A stretch of DNA of 64,000 nt from Chromobacterium rhizoryzae (GCF_020544465.1 NZ_CP066126.1:2108001-2172000), one strand, 5' to 3'; positions 49,267-61,600 are shown, counted from the first letter of the stretch. The notes: generated by a model from the sequence alone, not told the origin. A program made the numbers and translations.

Positions 49267-50097
49267 TTAAATCTCGATTTCGCCCTGGAACACGGTGACG
49301 GCGGGGCCGGTCATGGTGACCGCGGCGTCGTCGGCCGGCCATTCCACCGTCAGTTCGCCGCCGCGGGTGTGCACCCGCACGCGCCGGTCCAGCAGGCCGC
49401 GGCGGATGCCGGCCACCACCGCCGCGCAGGCGCCGGTGCCGCAGGCCAGCGTTTCGCCGGCGCCGCGTTCAAACACGCGCAGACGGATTTCATCGCGGGC
49501 GAGCACCTGCATGAAGCCGGCGTTGACCCGTTCCGGGAAGCGGGGATGGTTTTCGATGGCCGCGCCGACGCGCGTCACCGGAGCCAAGGCTACATCTGCG
49601 ACTACCTGCACCGCGTGGGGGTTCCCCATCGACACCACGCTGACAGACAAGGTCGCATCCTCGACTTGCAAATCGTGGCATACAGCCTCGCGCTCGGCCT
49701 GGAACGGAATCTCGTCCGGAGCGAAGCGCGGCCGGCCCATGTCCACCCGGGCCTGGCCGTCGCCCAGATACTCCGGCGCGATCACGCCCTTGGCGGTTTC
49801 CACCCGGATCCGCGATTTGGCGGTGAGGCCGCGGTCAGACACGAATTTGGCGAAGCAGCGCGCGCCGTTGCCGCATTGCTCCACCTCGCCGCCGTCGTTA
49901 TTGAAGATGCGGTAGCGGAAATCGTTGTCCGGAGAGCGCGGGGGCTCCACCAGCAGTAATTGATCGAAGCCGATGCCGAAGTGGCGATCCCCCAGCTGAC
50001 GGATGCGCTCCGCGCTCAGGGGAATGGTTTGACTCACGCCGTCGACAACCATGAAGTCGTTGCCGAGGCCGTGCATTTTGGTGAAGTGCAATTTCAT
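49267..50097 (-). CDS. dapF: Diaminopimelate epimerase
   Basis: Converts LL- to meso-diaminopimelate for lysine and cell wall. The start MKLHFTKMHGLGNDFMVVDG (50097) is the family N-terminus; the longer frame upstream is spurious. The 276 residues have both catalytic cysteines: CGNGARCFAKF (about 76) and ETLACGTGACAAVVAG (about 219). NNDGGEVEQ and VSMGNPHAV are further hallmarks. It heads the minus-strand unit with the DUF484 gene. Confidence 0.96.
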   Translation of the reverse strand: MKLHFTKMHGLGNDFMVVDGVSQTIPLSAERIRQLGDRHFGIGFDQLLLVEPPRSPDNDFRYRIFNNDGGEVEQCGNGARCFAKFVSDRGLTAKSRIRVETAKGVIAPEYLGDGQARVDMGRPRFAPDEIPFQAEREAVCHDLQVEDATLSVSVVSMGNPHAVQVVADVALAPVTRVGAAIENHPRFPERVNAGFMQVLARDEIRLRVFERGAGETLACGTGACAAVVAGIRRGLLDRRVRVHTRGGELTVEWPADDAAVTMTGPAVTVFQGEIEI

Positions 50098-50242
50098 TGG
50101 CGCGCCAGATCCTGCGTAAACAAGCGGCCCGCTATCGGGCCGGCGGTCGGGCGGCGGGCCGCGCGCGCGGAAGCGCGGACGGGGCGTCGCCGCCAATAAG
50201 GCAGGTTAGCACAGTGGCGTAGATAGAGGTACAGGTGCGCGC

Positions 50243-50674
50243 TCAGGCGCTGCTCAGCGGCTTGCCGGGCGGGGCGCCCGCGCCGGCGTAGGCCTGCAGG
50301 GCCGCGCTGGACGCGGCCGTCTGCGGCATGGCTTCGCCGCCGGCTTGAACTGCGGCGGCTTGCGCGTCGGCGGCGGCGGCCTGGCCGGCGTCGTCGATCA
50401 GCGAGCCGGACGAAGACGCCGGCGCGTCTTGTCCGGTGGCGAGCTTGAGCGTGTCCTCGGCGGCGTCGCCGGACTGGCTGAGCTTGAGCTGCATTTGCAT
50501 CAGCAGCAGCCGGATCAGCGTCGCCATGCCCAGGCGTGGACGGCTGGTTTGAGCGGGCTCCGGCGTCGGCTCCGGGGCGGCCGGCGCATGCTCGAGGTCG
50601 AAGGCGGCGGCGTCTGCGGCGCGGGGCCTTGGGGAGAGGGAGGGCGGCGTTATCGGCGTGGAATGGATTTTCAT
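50243..50674 (-). CDS. Unknown Ala/Pro-rich protein (143 aa)
   Basis: Not recognised. The 143-residue product has a low-complexity Pro/Ala-rich N-terminus (1-45), one ordered helix-like segment (RPRLGMATLIRLLLMQMQLKLSQSGDAAEDTL, about 45-78) and an Ala-rich C-terminus. No signal peptide. No strong ribosome site precedes the ATG. It follows the His-rich gene on the same strand, but a terminator lies between them. It could be a secreted effector-like or structural protein, or not expressed at all; GC-driven open frames are common here. Confidence 0.45.
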   Translation of the reverse strand: MKIHSTPITPPSLSPRPRAADAAAFDLEHAPAAPEPTPEPAQTSRPRLGMATLIRLLLMQMQLKLSQSGDAAEDTLKLATGQDAPASSSGSLIDDAGQAAAADAQAAAVQAGGEAMPQTAASSAALQAYAGAGAPPGKPLSSA

Positions 50675-50684
50675 TTCAACGGTA

Positions 50685-50712
50685 AAAATAATAAGCCGGA
50701 CCCGGCTTAAAC
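50685..50712 (-). terminator. Terminator of the His-rich protein gene
   Basis: On the minus strand TAAGCCGG and CCGGCTTA pair around two bases and run into TTATTTTTA. It lies 25 bases after the stop at 50737. Confidence 0.7.
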
Positions 50713-50736
50713 CGAGGTCCGGCGGGAAAAGGGCGT

Positions 50737-51390
50737 TCAGCCCGCGGAAGCTTGAGTCTGGCCGGCGTCGCCGCTATTGGCCTGGTAGGCGGCCAGCGCC
50801 GCCTGAACCTGAGCGCCGCCATGGTGATGGTGGCGATGGTGAGGCGGCTGGTTTTGCGCCGCCGTCTGCAAGCTTTGCTGCAACTGCTGGTAATCCTGCT
50901 GCGCCTGCTTAAGGTTGCCGCTGCCCAGATCCTGGCCCAGGTTGTTGAACAGCGAGTTGGGCGATGAGGCCGAGGAGGCGCCGCTCAGCGCGCTTAAGGC
51001 GTCGTCGGCGTCGCTATTGCCCGAACCGCCGAAGCTGGCCGCCTGCAACTGGCTCAGCATCTGCTGGAACAGCACGGCCAGATCGCCGTTGCCGCCGGCA
51101 TTGCTGGCTGACGCGTCGCCGGCGGCGGCGACGCTGCCGTCGGTCTGCATGGAGTTGATCAGGCTGGCGAAGTCCTGGCCGCCGGCGTTGGCGGCGTTTG
51201 AGCCGCTTGTCGCGCCGCCGGACGCCGCGGACTGCAGGCTGGCGAGGGCTTGCTGCGCGCCGCCCAGATCGCCTTGCCGCACGTCGTTGATCATGGTCTG
51301 GAAATCCTGGCGGCGCTGCTGGTGAACGGCTTTACGTTGTTGCCAGGCGTTGCCGCCGGTGTCGATGCCGCTGGTATTGCTGACTGACAT
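50737..51390 (-). CDS. Unknown protein with paired motifs and a His-rich tail (217 aa)
   Basis: Not recognised. The start has GGGAG seven bases upstream, a good site. The protein contains a short motif repeated with variation: DFQTMINDVRQGDLGGAQQALASLQ (about 29-53), DFASLINSMQTDG and LFNNLGQDLGSGNLKQAQQDYQQLQQSLQ (about 147-175). Each looks like a helix pair. Ser/Gly/Ala linkers join them and a metal-binding-looking HHRHHHH lies near 183-189. No signal peptide. Proteins with such F-x-x-L-x-x-x-L-x-x-G-[DN]-L repeats are known only as hypotheticals. Possibly metal-binding. Confidence 0.7.
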   Translation of the reverse strand: MSVSNTSGIDTGGNAWQQRKAVHQQRRQDFQTMINDVRQGDLGGAQQALASLQSAASGGATSGSNAANAGGQDFASLINSMQTDGSVAAAGDASASNAGGNGDLAVLFQQMLSQLQAASFGGSGNSDADDALSALSGASSASSPNSLFNNLGQDLGSGNLKQAQQDYQQLQQSLQTAAQNQPPHHRHHHHGGAQVQAALAAYQANSGDAGQTQASAG

Positions 51391-51702
51391 GAATGTTCTC
51401 CCGCAAAGTCATGATGGAGTTGTCGGTCGTGAGCCTCACGGAGCAGCTCGACTTCCATTGCCGGCCTGGTTCTGACGTTTTGCCGGCGCGGGCGGCAATC
51501 CATGCCGCCGTGGCGGAGAGAATTGCCGTCTGGCGGCGAGTTTGGCCTGTTTTCGCGTCAGAACAAGGACTTGACCCGTTGCCAGTTGCAAACGGCGTGC
51601 CAGCCTTGCGGGGAGATTCTGTTAATTTCCGTGAGACAAGCAGTCTCGTTCGGATGGTCTTGTTATAAACAAGTCAGCCCTCTGAACCGCCGGGATGCCG
51701 TC
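51391..51702. other. Intergenic region between divergent genes
   Basis: 312 bases between the His-rich protein gene and the formyltransferase gene. It contains GAGACAAGCAGTCTC, a 5-bp stem, and TTATAA at 51663-51668, which could be a -10. An overlapping open frame of 91 codons (51393-51668) lacks support. Confidence 0.5.
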
Positions 51703-52563
51703 ATGCGTTTTGCCATTACCTTGTCCGATCGCTTCAAGCCGGTGCTGGACGTGTTCCTGCACGCCGGCTGGCAGCCGTTGAAGTTGTTCTGCACCCCGGT
51801 GGACCATCGCATGCATCACCACAAGGAGTCGCTGGCGGCGGCGGAGCGCCTGGGCGTGCCGGTGCAGCTGTCGCGGATGCGCGAGCGCGATTTGCTGGAG
51901 CTGGCGGAGCAGGATTGCGAAGTCCTGCTGGTGGCCAGCTACAACTGGCGGGTGCCGGACTGGGAGCCTTATCTGAATTACGCAGTTAACTTCCATCCGT
52001 CGCCGCTGCCCATCGGCCGCGGGCCTTACCCCATGGTGAAGGCGATCCTGGACGGCCATAGACAATGGGGCTGCAGCTGTCACCAATTGACCCGGGAAAT
52101 GGACGCCGGCGATGTGCTGGCGCAGGAGCAGTTCGCGCTGAGGCCGGACGAAACCCATGAATCGCTGGACGCGAAACTGCAACTGGCGTTGTACCGGCTG
52201 GCGGGGCGAGTGGCCGGCGACTTCGCCTCTTTATGGGATCAGGCCCAGCCGCAAGGCGAAAACAGCAGCTATTGGCCGCTGTGGCGGGACGAAGAACGGG
52301 TGTTGGATTTCAGCCTGCCGGTGGAGGACGTCATGCGTCGAGTGCGCGCCTTCGGCGATTTCGAATGCCTGGCCGCGGTCAACGGCGTCACCGTGCACGT
52401 GCACCGCGCGCAAGGCTGGCGAGAGAGCCACGCTTACCCGCCGGGCTCCTTGATCCTGTCCAATGCGCTGAGCCTCCTGGTGGCCGCCGCCGACGGCATG
52501 GTGCTGATCAGCGAATGGAGCCTGAACCCGCCCGGCGGCGTCAGCGGCCGGCTGAGGGGGTGA
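51703..52563 (+). CDS. Formyltransferase-family protein
   Basis: 10-formyltetrahydrofolate-dependent formyltransferase fold, 286 residues. The ATG at 51703 begins MRFAITLSDRFKPVLDVFLHAGW. The catalytic Asn-His pair is in YAVNFHPSPLPIGRGPYPMVKAI (about 90-112) and the Asp in LTREMDAGDVLAQE (about 130-143). The C-terminal region (about 190-280) is like the Fmt C-domain (PVEDVMRRVRAFG). It is not the housekeeping tRNA enzyme, whose motif is usually HASLLP. Probably a sugar- or amine-formylating paralogue; substrate unknown. It stands alone before the giant RHS gene. Confidence 0.85.
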   Translation: MRFAITLSDRFKPVLDVFLHAGWQPLKLFCTPVDHRMHHHKESLAAAERLGVPVQLSRMRERDLLELAEQDCEVLLVASYNWRVPDWEPYLNYAVNFHPSPLPIGRGPYPMVKAILDGHRQWGCSCHQLTREMDAGDVLAQEQFALRPDETHESLDAKLQLALYRLAGRVAGDFASLWDQAQPQGENSSYWPLWRDEERVLDFSLPVEDVMRRVRAFGDFECLAAVNGVTVHVHRAQGWRESHAYPPGSLILSNALSLLVAAADGMVLISEWSLNPPGGVSGRLRG

Positions 52564-52670
52564 GGTGAGGCGGTGTAGACCTTCGCTGAAATTTTTTTCA
52601 TTGGCCACCTAAACTTTTTATCGATCGCCTAGATAAGACTCTCCGAACAGTCCAATTTCCGGGGGTCAGC

Positions 52671-55600
52671 ATGGTTGCAGTGGTGGCGGGTGTGGGTTTG
52701 GGTTTGCAGAACAGTTCGTTGGCGGCCTTGGGCGGGCAGGGTCAGTTGGGCGAGGCCGCCTTCGGCCGCGGCGGCGAACGGGTCTACGTCAACGCCGGCA
52801 ACGGCAACCTGGTGCTGCAGCGCCGCGACGAATTCCTCGCCGGCAACGGGCTGCCGATCCAGCTGGTCCGCACCTACAACAGCCAGGGGCAGGGCGGCGA
52901 CGCCGGCAACTGGCGCCTGGGCTACAGCCGCCAGCTGTTCGACTTCAGCGGCGTCCCGGGCAGCGCCGGCTCGCAACTGCGCCGTCAGGCCGAGGACGGC
53001 AGCGACACCCTGTACCGCTACGACGCGGCGCGCGGCCTCTACCTGGCGCAAGGCGGCGCCGGGGCCGAAGACACCGTGCGCTGGGACGGCCAGGCCTGGA
53101 TCTGGACCGACGGCGACAGCCAGAGCCAGGAGCGTTACGACAGCGCCGGCCGGCTGCAGCAAGTGCAAAGCCGCGACGGCCAGACCGTCGCGCTGGGCTA
53201 CGACGGCGCCGGCCGCATCGTCAGCCTGCGCAGCGCCGACGGCGAGACGCTGTTCATCGACTACGACGCCCAGGGCCATCTGAGCCAGCTGCGCAGCGTG
53301 TACCGCGACGGCGAGCAGAACAAGACCCTGACCCGCACCCGCTACGGCTACGACGAGCAGAACCGGCTGAGCAGCGTCACCACCGACCTCAGCCCCGACG
53401 ACAATAGCGTCGCCGACGGCCAGGTCTACACCACCCGCTATGTGTACGACGGCGCCAGCCAGCGGCTGGCCAGTCTGCAGCAGAGCGACGGCAGTCGGCT
53501 GGACTTCGCCTACGCGCAGGTGGACGGCGATTACCGCGTGCTCAGCGTCAGCGACGTGCGCGGCGAGCAGACGTTGACCACCACCTTCGACTACGACGCC
53601 GCGGGGCAGCGCACCGTGGTCCGCGACGCCGCCGGACTGCGCACCGAACTGAACTACCGCGACGGCCTGCTGCAACGGGTGGCCGGCGGCGGCGTCGAGC
53701 AACGCTTCGACTACGACGGCCACGGCCGAGTCAGCGCGATCACCGACGGCCGCGGCCAAACCGCCCGTTTCGACTACGACGCCGCCGGCAACCGCGTCGG
53801 CGTGCGCGACGCGCAGAACCAGCAGACCCGACGCCGTTACAACGCCCAGAACCAGCTGCTGAGCGAAACCGTCGACGGCGCCGGCACCCGGCGCAACGTC
53901 TACGACGCCAGCGGCCTGCGGCTGCGCTTCAGCCTCAGCGCCGAAGGCCGGGTGGAAGAGCGCCGCTACGACGCCCAGGGCCGCGAAGTCAGCCGGCTGC
54001 TGTACCAGGGCGGCGTGTTCGCCGGCGCCGACGACGCCACCGGCGAAGCCGAACTGCAAGCCTGGGCGGCAAAGCAGGACCTGTCCCGCGTCGAACGCAG
54101 CGACACCGGCTACGACCTGCGCGGTCTGGTGGCCAGCACCACCCGCTACGCCACCCTGGACGCCGAGGGCAAGGGCGTGGCCGACGGCCGGCACAGCAGC
54201 GTGCGCTACGTCTACGACCCGGCGGGCAATCTGCTGCAGAAGCTGGACGGCGTCAGCGGCGCGGTGTTGGCCGACTACCTCTACGACGGCCTGAACCGCG
54301 TGGTGCGCAGCCGGGACGGCGCGGGCGTGGCCACCACCACCGTCTACCAGGACGCGCAGCGGCAGACCCGGGTCAGCCTGAGCAACGGCCTGAGCACGGT
54401 GAGCAGCTACGACGCGGCCGGCCAGTTGCTGGCCGTGGTGCAGCAAGACGCCGGCGGCCCGCTGGGCACCGCGCGCAGCGAATACAATGCGCGCCACCAG
54501 CCGGTCAGGCTGATCGACGCCAACGGCGCGGCCAGCGTCCTGCTCTACGACGAACGCGGCCGCAAGGTCGGCCAGATCGATCCTGCCGGCGACGTCACCG
54601 AATGGCGCTACAACGGCAACGACCAGATCATCGCCAGCCTGCGCTACGCGACCCGGATCGACATCGCCCGGCTGAGCGGCGACCCGGCGGCGCTGTCGCT
54701 GGCCGCGCTGCGGCCGGCGGCGAATCCGGCGGAGGACCGCGTCGAGCGCCGGCTGTACGACAGCCTGGGCCGCCTGATCCAAACCATAGACGCCGAAGGC
54801 GGCGTCGAGCGCCATCAATACGACGCCGCCGGCCGGCTGACCCGCAGCACCCGCTACGCCACGCGGCTGAGCGCCGAACAACTGGCGGCGCTGGCGAGCC
54901 AGCCCGGCGAACTGGACCCGGCCGACGCCCAACTGCAGCCGACGGCCGATCCGGCCGGCGACCGCGTCAGCCGCCGCTACTACGACCGCGACGGCCTGCT
55001 GCTGGCCAGCCTGGACGGCGAAGGCTATCTGAGCGAAACCCGCTACGACGGCGCCGGCCGCGCGATCGAAACCGTGCGCTACGCGCAGCGCGCCCGCGCC
55101 GGCGACACGCTGGAGGCCCTGCGCCCGGCCAGCGACGGCGCCGACCAACGCACGCGCAGCCTGTACGACGGCGCCGGCCGGCTGGTGGGCCGGATCGACG
55201 CCGAAGGCTACCTCGACGAAACCGTTTACGACGGCCAAGGGCGCATTGCGCAAACGATACGCTACGCCACCCGCGTCGGCGGCGGCGACACGCTGGCCGC
55301 GCTGCGCCCGGCGGCCGACCGCAACGACCGCCAAGTGCAGCGCCAATACGACGCCGCCGACCGGCTGCTGCGCGAAGAGCACCGGCCGAGCGGCCTGATC
55401 GTCCGCTACCAATACGACGCCCAAGGCCAAGTGATCGCCGTCACCCGCCAGGCCGGCGACGACGCGCGCAGCCAGCTCAAGCGCTACGACAGCCAGGGCC
55501 GGGTGACGCAAGAACTGGCCGGCGAAGGCGCCCAGGCGCTGGCCGCGCTCGGCGCCGACGCCGGCGCCCCGCAAATCGACGCCGTCTGGGCGCGCTGGGG

Positions 55601-58600
55601 CACCCGCCACTACTACAACGCCGGCGGCCAACGCACCGCCAGCCTGGGCCCCGACGGCCAGGGCGGCGCCGGCGCGCGCACCCTGTACTACTACGACGCC
55701 GCCGGCCGCCTCAGCCACACCCTCAACAGCCTGGGCGAAATCAGCGAAGTGCGCTACAACGCCTTCGGCGACGTCGTCGCCACCCAGCGTTACGCCACTC
55801 GGCTTGGCGCCGGCGCGCTGGCCGCGCTGAACGGCGGCAACCAAAGCGGCCTGCCCGGCGGGCTGAGCAGCGAGGCCGACCGCCTCGAAACCAGCCAATA
55901 CAACCGCCTGGGCCAACGCATCGCCGCCGGCGACCGCCTGAACGCCGAACGCGAACAATGGAGCTACAACGCCTTCGGCGAAGCCGTGGCTTACCGGCAG
56001 CGGCTGGACGCCGCGCGCAGCAGCGTGCAGACCAGCGCCTACGACCGGCGCGGCCTGCTGCAAAGCCAGACCCGCGACGCCGAAGGACTGGCGCTGGGAT
56101 CAAGCTCGAGCTACGACGCCTTCGGCCGGCAGACCGAGCGCGTCGACGCCAACGGCCACCGCAGCCGGATCGACTACGACAAACTGGGCCGCCAGATCAG
56201 CGTCCAGGACCCGCAAGGCGGCCGTCAAAGCCACGCCTACGACGCCTTCGGCCGGGTGCTGCGCCAGATCGACGCGCTGGGCCGCGCCACCACCACCGCC
56301 TACGACGACGCCAGCGGCCGCGTCACCGTCACCCAGGCGGACGGCGTCCAGACCATCACCCAGAAGAACGGCCACGGCGACACCGTGCAACTGATCGACG
56401 GGCTGGGTCAGGCGACGACCTACCAATACAACCGCGACGGCCAAGTGCTGAGCACCACCACGCCGGCGGGAACCACCCGTAGCGGCTACGACAGCGCCGG
56501 TCATCAGATCGAGAGCGTCGACGCCAACGGCACCCGCACCGTCTACCAATACGACGCGGCGGGCCGGGTGCTGCAACGCACCGTGGACCCGGACGGCCTG
56601 AAACTGAGCAGCCGCACCGAATACGACGCGGAGGGCCGCGTGCTGCGGCAAACCGAGCCCAACGGCCGGGTGACCGAACAGCGCTACGACGCGGCGGGCC
56701 GGCTGCACAGCCTGATCGTCGATCCGGACGGGCTCAAGCTGACGACCACCTACGGCTACGACGCCCAGGGACGGCAGATCCGGGTGACGGAAGCGGCGGG
56801 GACGGTGCAGGCGAAGACCACCGAATACGAATACGACGGCGCCGGTCGTCGGGTGCGGGAGACGGTGGACCCGGAGGGGCTGAAGCAGAGCACGGTGTAC
56901 CAATACGACGGCCAGGGCAATGTGGTGTCCAAGACCGACGCGATGGGCAAAGTTGCTCGCTACGTGTATGACGTTGTGGATCGCCAGACTTTTAGCATTG
57001 ATGCTGCAGGCTATGTGACCGAACGCATCTACGACGCCGTCGGCAATGTCGTCGAAACCCGGCGTTACGCCGACAAACTCGACGCCAGCGCGCCGCGAGG
57101 CCCGACAGCGACCACCCACAGCGGCAAACAGGCGGTACGCATCGGGCATCAGGCCGGCACCAACAATGCGATCAACCACGACATCGGCCGCTTCCAAAAG
57201 GGCGACACCGTTACCGCCAGCGTTTGGTTCAAAACCGACAGCGAGACCAAGGGGCATCTGTTCCTGGGCAATCTGGGCGGCTCCCAGCCCTATAACAATG
57301 CCGTGGAGAGCATCGAGTATGGCAACGACGGCTGGCGTAAGCTGACGGTCAGCCGCACGCTGAGTGAAGACCTAGCCCTCAACATCCATATCTACGGCCC
57401 TCGAGATGGCGCGCCGAATCCGGCGGGCCACTCGGTGTTCTACGACGATTTGAGAGTGGAGAGCGTACAGCGCGGTGTGGTGCTGATCGATGGTTTCGAA
57501 GATGGCATCAACGGTTGGCATAAAGATGGCACCAGCGAACTGAGCGTGGCCAGCGTGCCGCTGAGTTCGGAAGATTGGACCGATGCGACGCTGCGGCAAT
57601 ATCTAAGCAGCCGGCCGGGTGGGGTGCAGCAACGGAGCCGTACGGTTTACGACACAGTGGGACGCGCCACCTACAGTCTCGATGGCGAAGGCTATGTGAC
57701 CGAACGCGTCTATGACGCCGTCGGCAATGTCGTCGAAACCCGGCGCTACGCCGACAAACTCGACGCCAGCGCGCCGCGAGGCCCGACAGCGACCACCCAC
57801 AGCGGCAAACAGGCGGTACGCATCGGGCATCAGGCCGGCACCAACAATGCGATCAACCACGACATCGGCCGCTTCCAAAAGGGCGACACCGTCACCGCCA
57901 GCGTTTGGTTCAAAACCGACAGCGAGACCAAGGGGCATCTGTTCCTGGGCAATCTGGGCGGCTCCCAGCCCTATAACAACGCTGTCGAGAGCATCGAGTA
58001 TGGCAACGACGGCTGGCGTAAGCTGACCGTCAGCCGCACGCTGAGCGAAGACCTAGCCCTCAACATCCACATCTACGGCCCTCGAGATGGCGCGCCGAAT
58101 CCGGCCGACCATCCGGTGTTCTACGACGATCTGAGAGTGGAAAGCGTGCAGCGCGGCGTGGTGCTGATCGATGGTTTCGAAGATGGCATCAACGGTTGGC
58201 ATAAAGATGGCGCGAGCGAACTGAGCGTGGCCAGCGTGCCGCTGAGTTCGGAAGATTGGACCGATGCGACGCTGAGGCAATATCTGAGCAGCAGGCCGGG
58301 TGGGGTGCAGCAACAGAGTCGCACCGTTTACGACGCTGCCGGGCGGCAGCGCTTTGCGATCGATCCTCAGGGCTACCTGACGGAAACGCGCTACGGCGCG
58401 GCGGGTCAAGTCATTCAGACCCGGCGTTACGCGCAGGCCTTGAGCCTGGATCGTTCCCTTAGCCTGGCTCAACTCGAAGCCATGACGGCTCAGGCGTCCA
58501 CCCCTCCCACCTTCAACGGTACCGCGGGTACCCAGGACAACGGCCGTCTTCACCTCATCAGCAAGTCGGAAACCGGCGGCAGTTGGGCCTCCCTCAACAG

Positions 58601-61600
58601 CGCGCGGCAAATGCCGGCGGGTAGCGCTTACCAGTTCGACCTGACGCCGAACCAGATTCAGTCTTCGCTGCATGCGATGCTAGAGAACGTGGGCGGTAAA
58701 ACCGCACGTCTGGCGATCCTGCTCCAGCCCGACGGCCTCGTCTACGCCCAAATCGCCAACGCCAACGATCAATGGCGCGCCGTGCCGATGGGGGCGTACC
58801 AGGCGGGCGTCACCTACACCGTTGAACTGACGACGAACAAGACCGGCGGAACAATACGCTTCTACCCCAAAGGCGGCGATCGCCGGCAAGGCTATCGCTA
58901 TGACGTCACGGGTGAGTATGACTGGTCCACCGTGCAACTGCGCTTTGCGACCCAGCGCGACCCTGGCTTGACGGTGGAAACCACTGCCGATATCGACAAT
59001 ATCGAAGAGCGGGGGCTTGAAGCGCAGAGCACCTCCTATGCTTACGACGCCGTCGGCCGCCTGATCGGCGAAACTCGCGGCGACGGCAAACAGCAGGCCA
59101 GCACCACCTACCAGCTGGACGCCTTGGGCAAACGCATCGTCGAAATCGATGCCAATGGCCACACCACCCGTCGCGACTACGACCTGCTCGGCCGGCTGAT
59201 CCGCGAAACCGACGCGCTGGGCGGCGTCACCGTCACCGAATACGACGCAGCCGGCAACGCGGTCAAGATCACCGACCCGCGCGGCTACAGCGGCTACAAC
59301 TATTACGACGCGCTCGGCCGCCAGACCCTGCACATCGATCCCGAAGGCTACGCCACCGCCACCGAGTACGACGCGCTCGGTCATACCACCCGCATCACTC
59401 GCTACGCCCAGCGCGTCGACACCGCCGCGCTCAAACCCGGCCTGACGCCAACCCTGATCGTCGACGCCCAGCGCGATACGGTGACCCGGATCGAACACGA
59501 TGCGCTGGGACGGCAAACCGTCCTCACCGACGCCGAAGGCGGCATCGAGCGGATGGAGTACGACGGTCTGGGCAACAAGACCGCCTACACCAACCAACTG
59601 AACGGCGGCTATCGCTACGTCCACGACGCGCAGGGCCGGGTGCTCAAAGAGACCAGTCCGCTGGGCATCGTCAAACGCTTCGAATACGACGGCTTCGGCA
59701 ACCGCACGCTGCAAGTGGAAGCCGAAGGCAAGCCGGAACAGCGCACCACCCGCTACCAATACGACGCCAACAACCGGCTGATCCGCCAGACCAGCGACGC
59801 GCTGCCGATCTACACCCTGGACGGCGGCGAAGCCACGGTCAGCCCCAGCCAAAGCTGGCGCTACGACGCCGCCGGCCGGCAGATCGAATTCACCGACGCC
59901 AACGGCAAGATCACCCGCAGCCGCTACGACGCGCTGGGGCGCAAGGTGGCGGAGCGCAACGGCGACGGCGTGCTCCGCGAATGGGACTACGACGCGGCGG
60001 GCAACGTCCTCGTCCAGCGCGTCTACGCCAGCCCGGTGAGCCTGTCGGCGGACGGCGGCGTGCCGGCGCCGGCGAATGCCGACGTCCGCGAAACCCGCTA
60101 CGTCTACGACGGCAACAACCGCCTGATCGAAACCCGCCTGCCGGCGCAAAGCGTCGGCCAGGGCACGGCCAACGGCGGCTACACCGAGTCAACCCAAGAC
60201 CTGATCAGCCGCCAGCGCTACGACGCCAACGGCAACCTGATGGAAAGCATTGACGCCCGCGGCGGCAGCCAGCGTCACTACTACGACCGCGCCGGCCGCA
60301 AACGGCTGAGCGTCGACGCCGCCGGCTATGTCACCGCCTGGGACTACGACGCCGCCGGCCGGGCCATCCGCGAAACCCGCTACGCCAGCGCCCTGAGCGG
60401 CGCTTACGACAGCGCCACCCCGCTGGACACGCTGCGTCAGCAGCTCAAGCCCCACGCCGACGACCGCGTGCGCGAAACCGACTACGACCGGATGGGCCGC
60501 ATCAGCGTCGAGCGCAGCCTCGGCGTCCAGATAGCCAACGCCGACGGCCAAAGCCAGAACGTGGTCACCGCCACCACTCGCTACCAGTACAACGCGCTGG
60601 GCAAGGTGACGCAAAAGACCGACGCCGCCGGCCAGGTCACCGACTGGCGCTACGACGCGCAAGGCCGGGAAACCCGACGTCAGGACGCCGCCTATACCGA
60701 CTACGAAGGCCGCAGCGTGCGGCCGACCAGCGACAGCGAATACAACGGCCTGGACCAGCTCAGCCGCCAGATCCGTCGCGGCCTGGACGAGGCCAGCGAA
60801 GCCGACGACCAGATCGTGCGCTACCAATACGGCGCCGGCGGTCGGCTACTGAGCCAGACCGACGCGATGGGCAATGCCATCCGTTACGACTACGACGCCG
60901 CGGGCCAGCTGACCCGCAGCCAGCGGGCGCGGCGCCAGGCCGACGGCAGCGAAGTCAACGACGTGACCGGCTACCGCTACGACGCGGCCGGCCGCCAGAC
61001 CGAAAGACGCGACCAGGCGACCGGCATGCGCTTTGAAACGCGTTACAACGCCTACGGCGAGATCGTGGGCAAACGCACCAGCGCCGATGGTCAGGGCGCG
61101 TGGCAGGAGTTCGCCGACTACGACGGCGCCGGCCGGGTGTTTCGTCGCAACGAAGGCGGGGTGACGCGCGCCTATTTGTACGACGCCAACGGCAACGCCA
61201 CGCTGCAGATCGAATCGGACAGCGTGGATCTACGGCAATTGAGCCGGGATCAGATCCTGGCGGCGATCAACCGGCCGGACAGCGGGCTGCGGTTGACGAT
61301 CAGCGAATACGACGGCCGCAACCAACGGGTACAGACCAAACAGCCGAAGATGGTGAACGCGCGGGACCAGGCCTTTGTGCAGGCGGAGCGCTGGGTGAGT
61401 GCGGTGCCGCAGGAGGGCAGCGGCGGAGTGGTGACGGCGGGGTCTACGAAGGCGCCGGGCGTGGCTGTAGGGAAAAACCCCCTAATAGAGGGAAGCGCAT
61501 CGTTGCTGAGCACCGCGGGTTCAGGATGGGTAACGCTTAAATCCTCTCGTGTGCATGTTGAGCAACGACCGGCGCCTGGCGGAGGAGGGATGGAGCGGGC

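Noticed and set aside
51393..51668. 91-codon frame before the formyltransferase gene
   Set aside because: Lacks a ribosome site and any motif, and lies in the divergent control region.
52629..56063. Minus-strand open frame of 1,144 codons
   Set aside because: It is antisense to the YD-repeat gene. Its Ala/Val/Gly-rich, repetitive composition follows from the repeats and high GC, and no ribosome site or motif is present.
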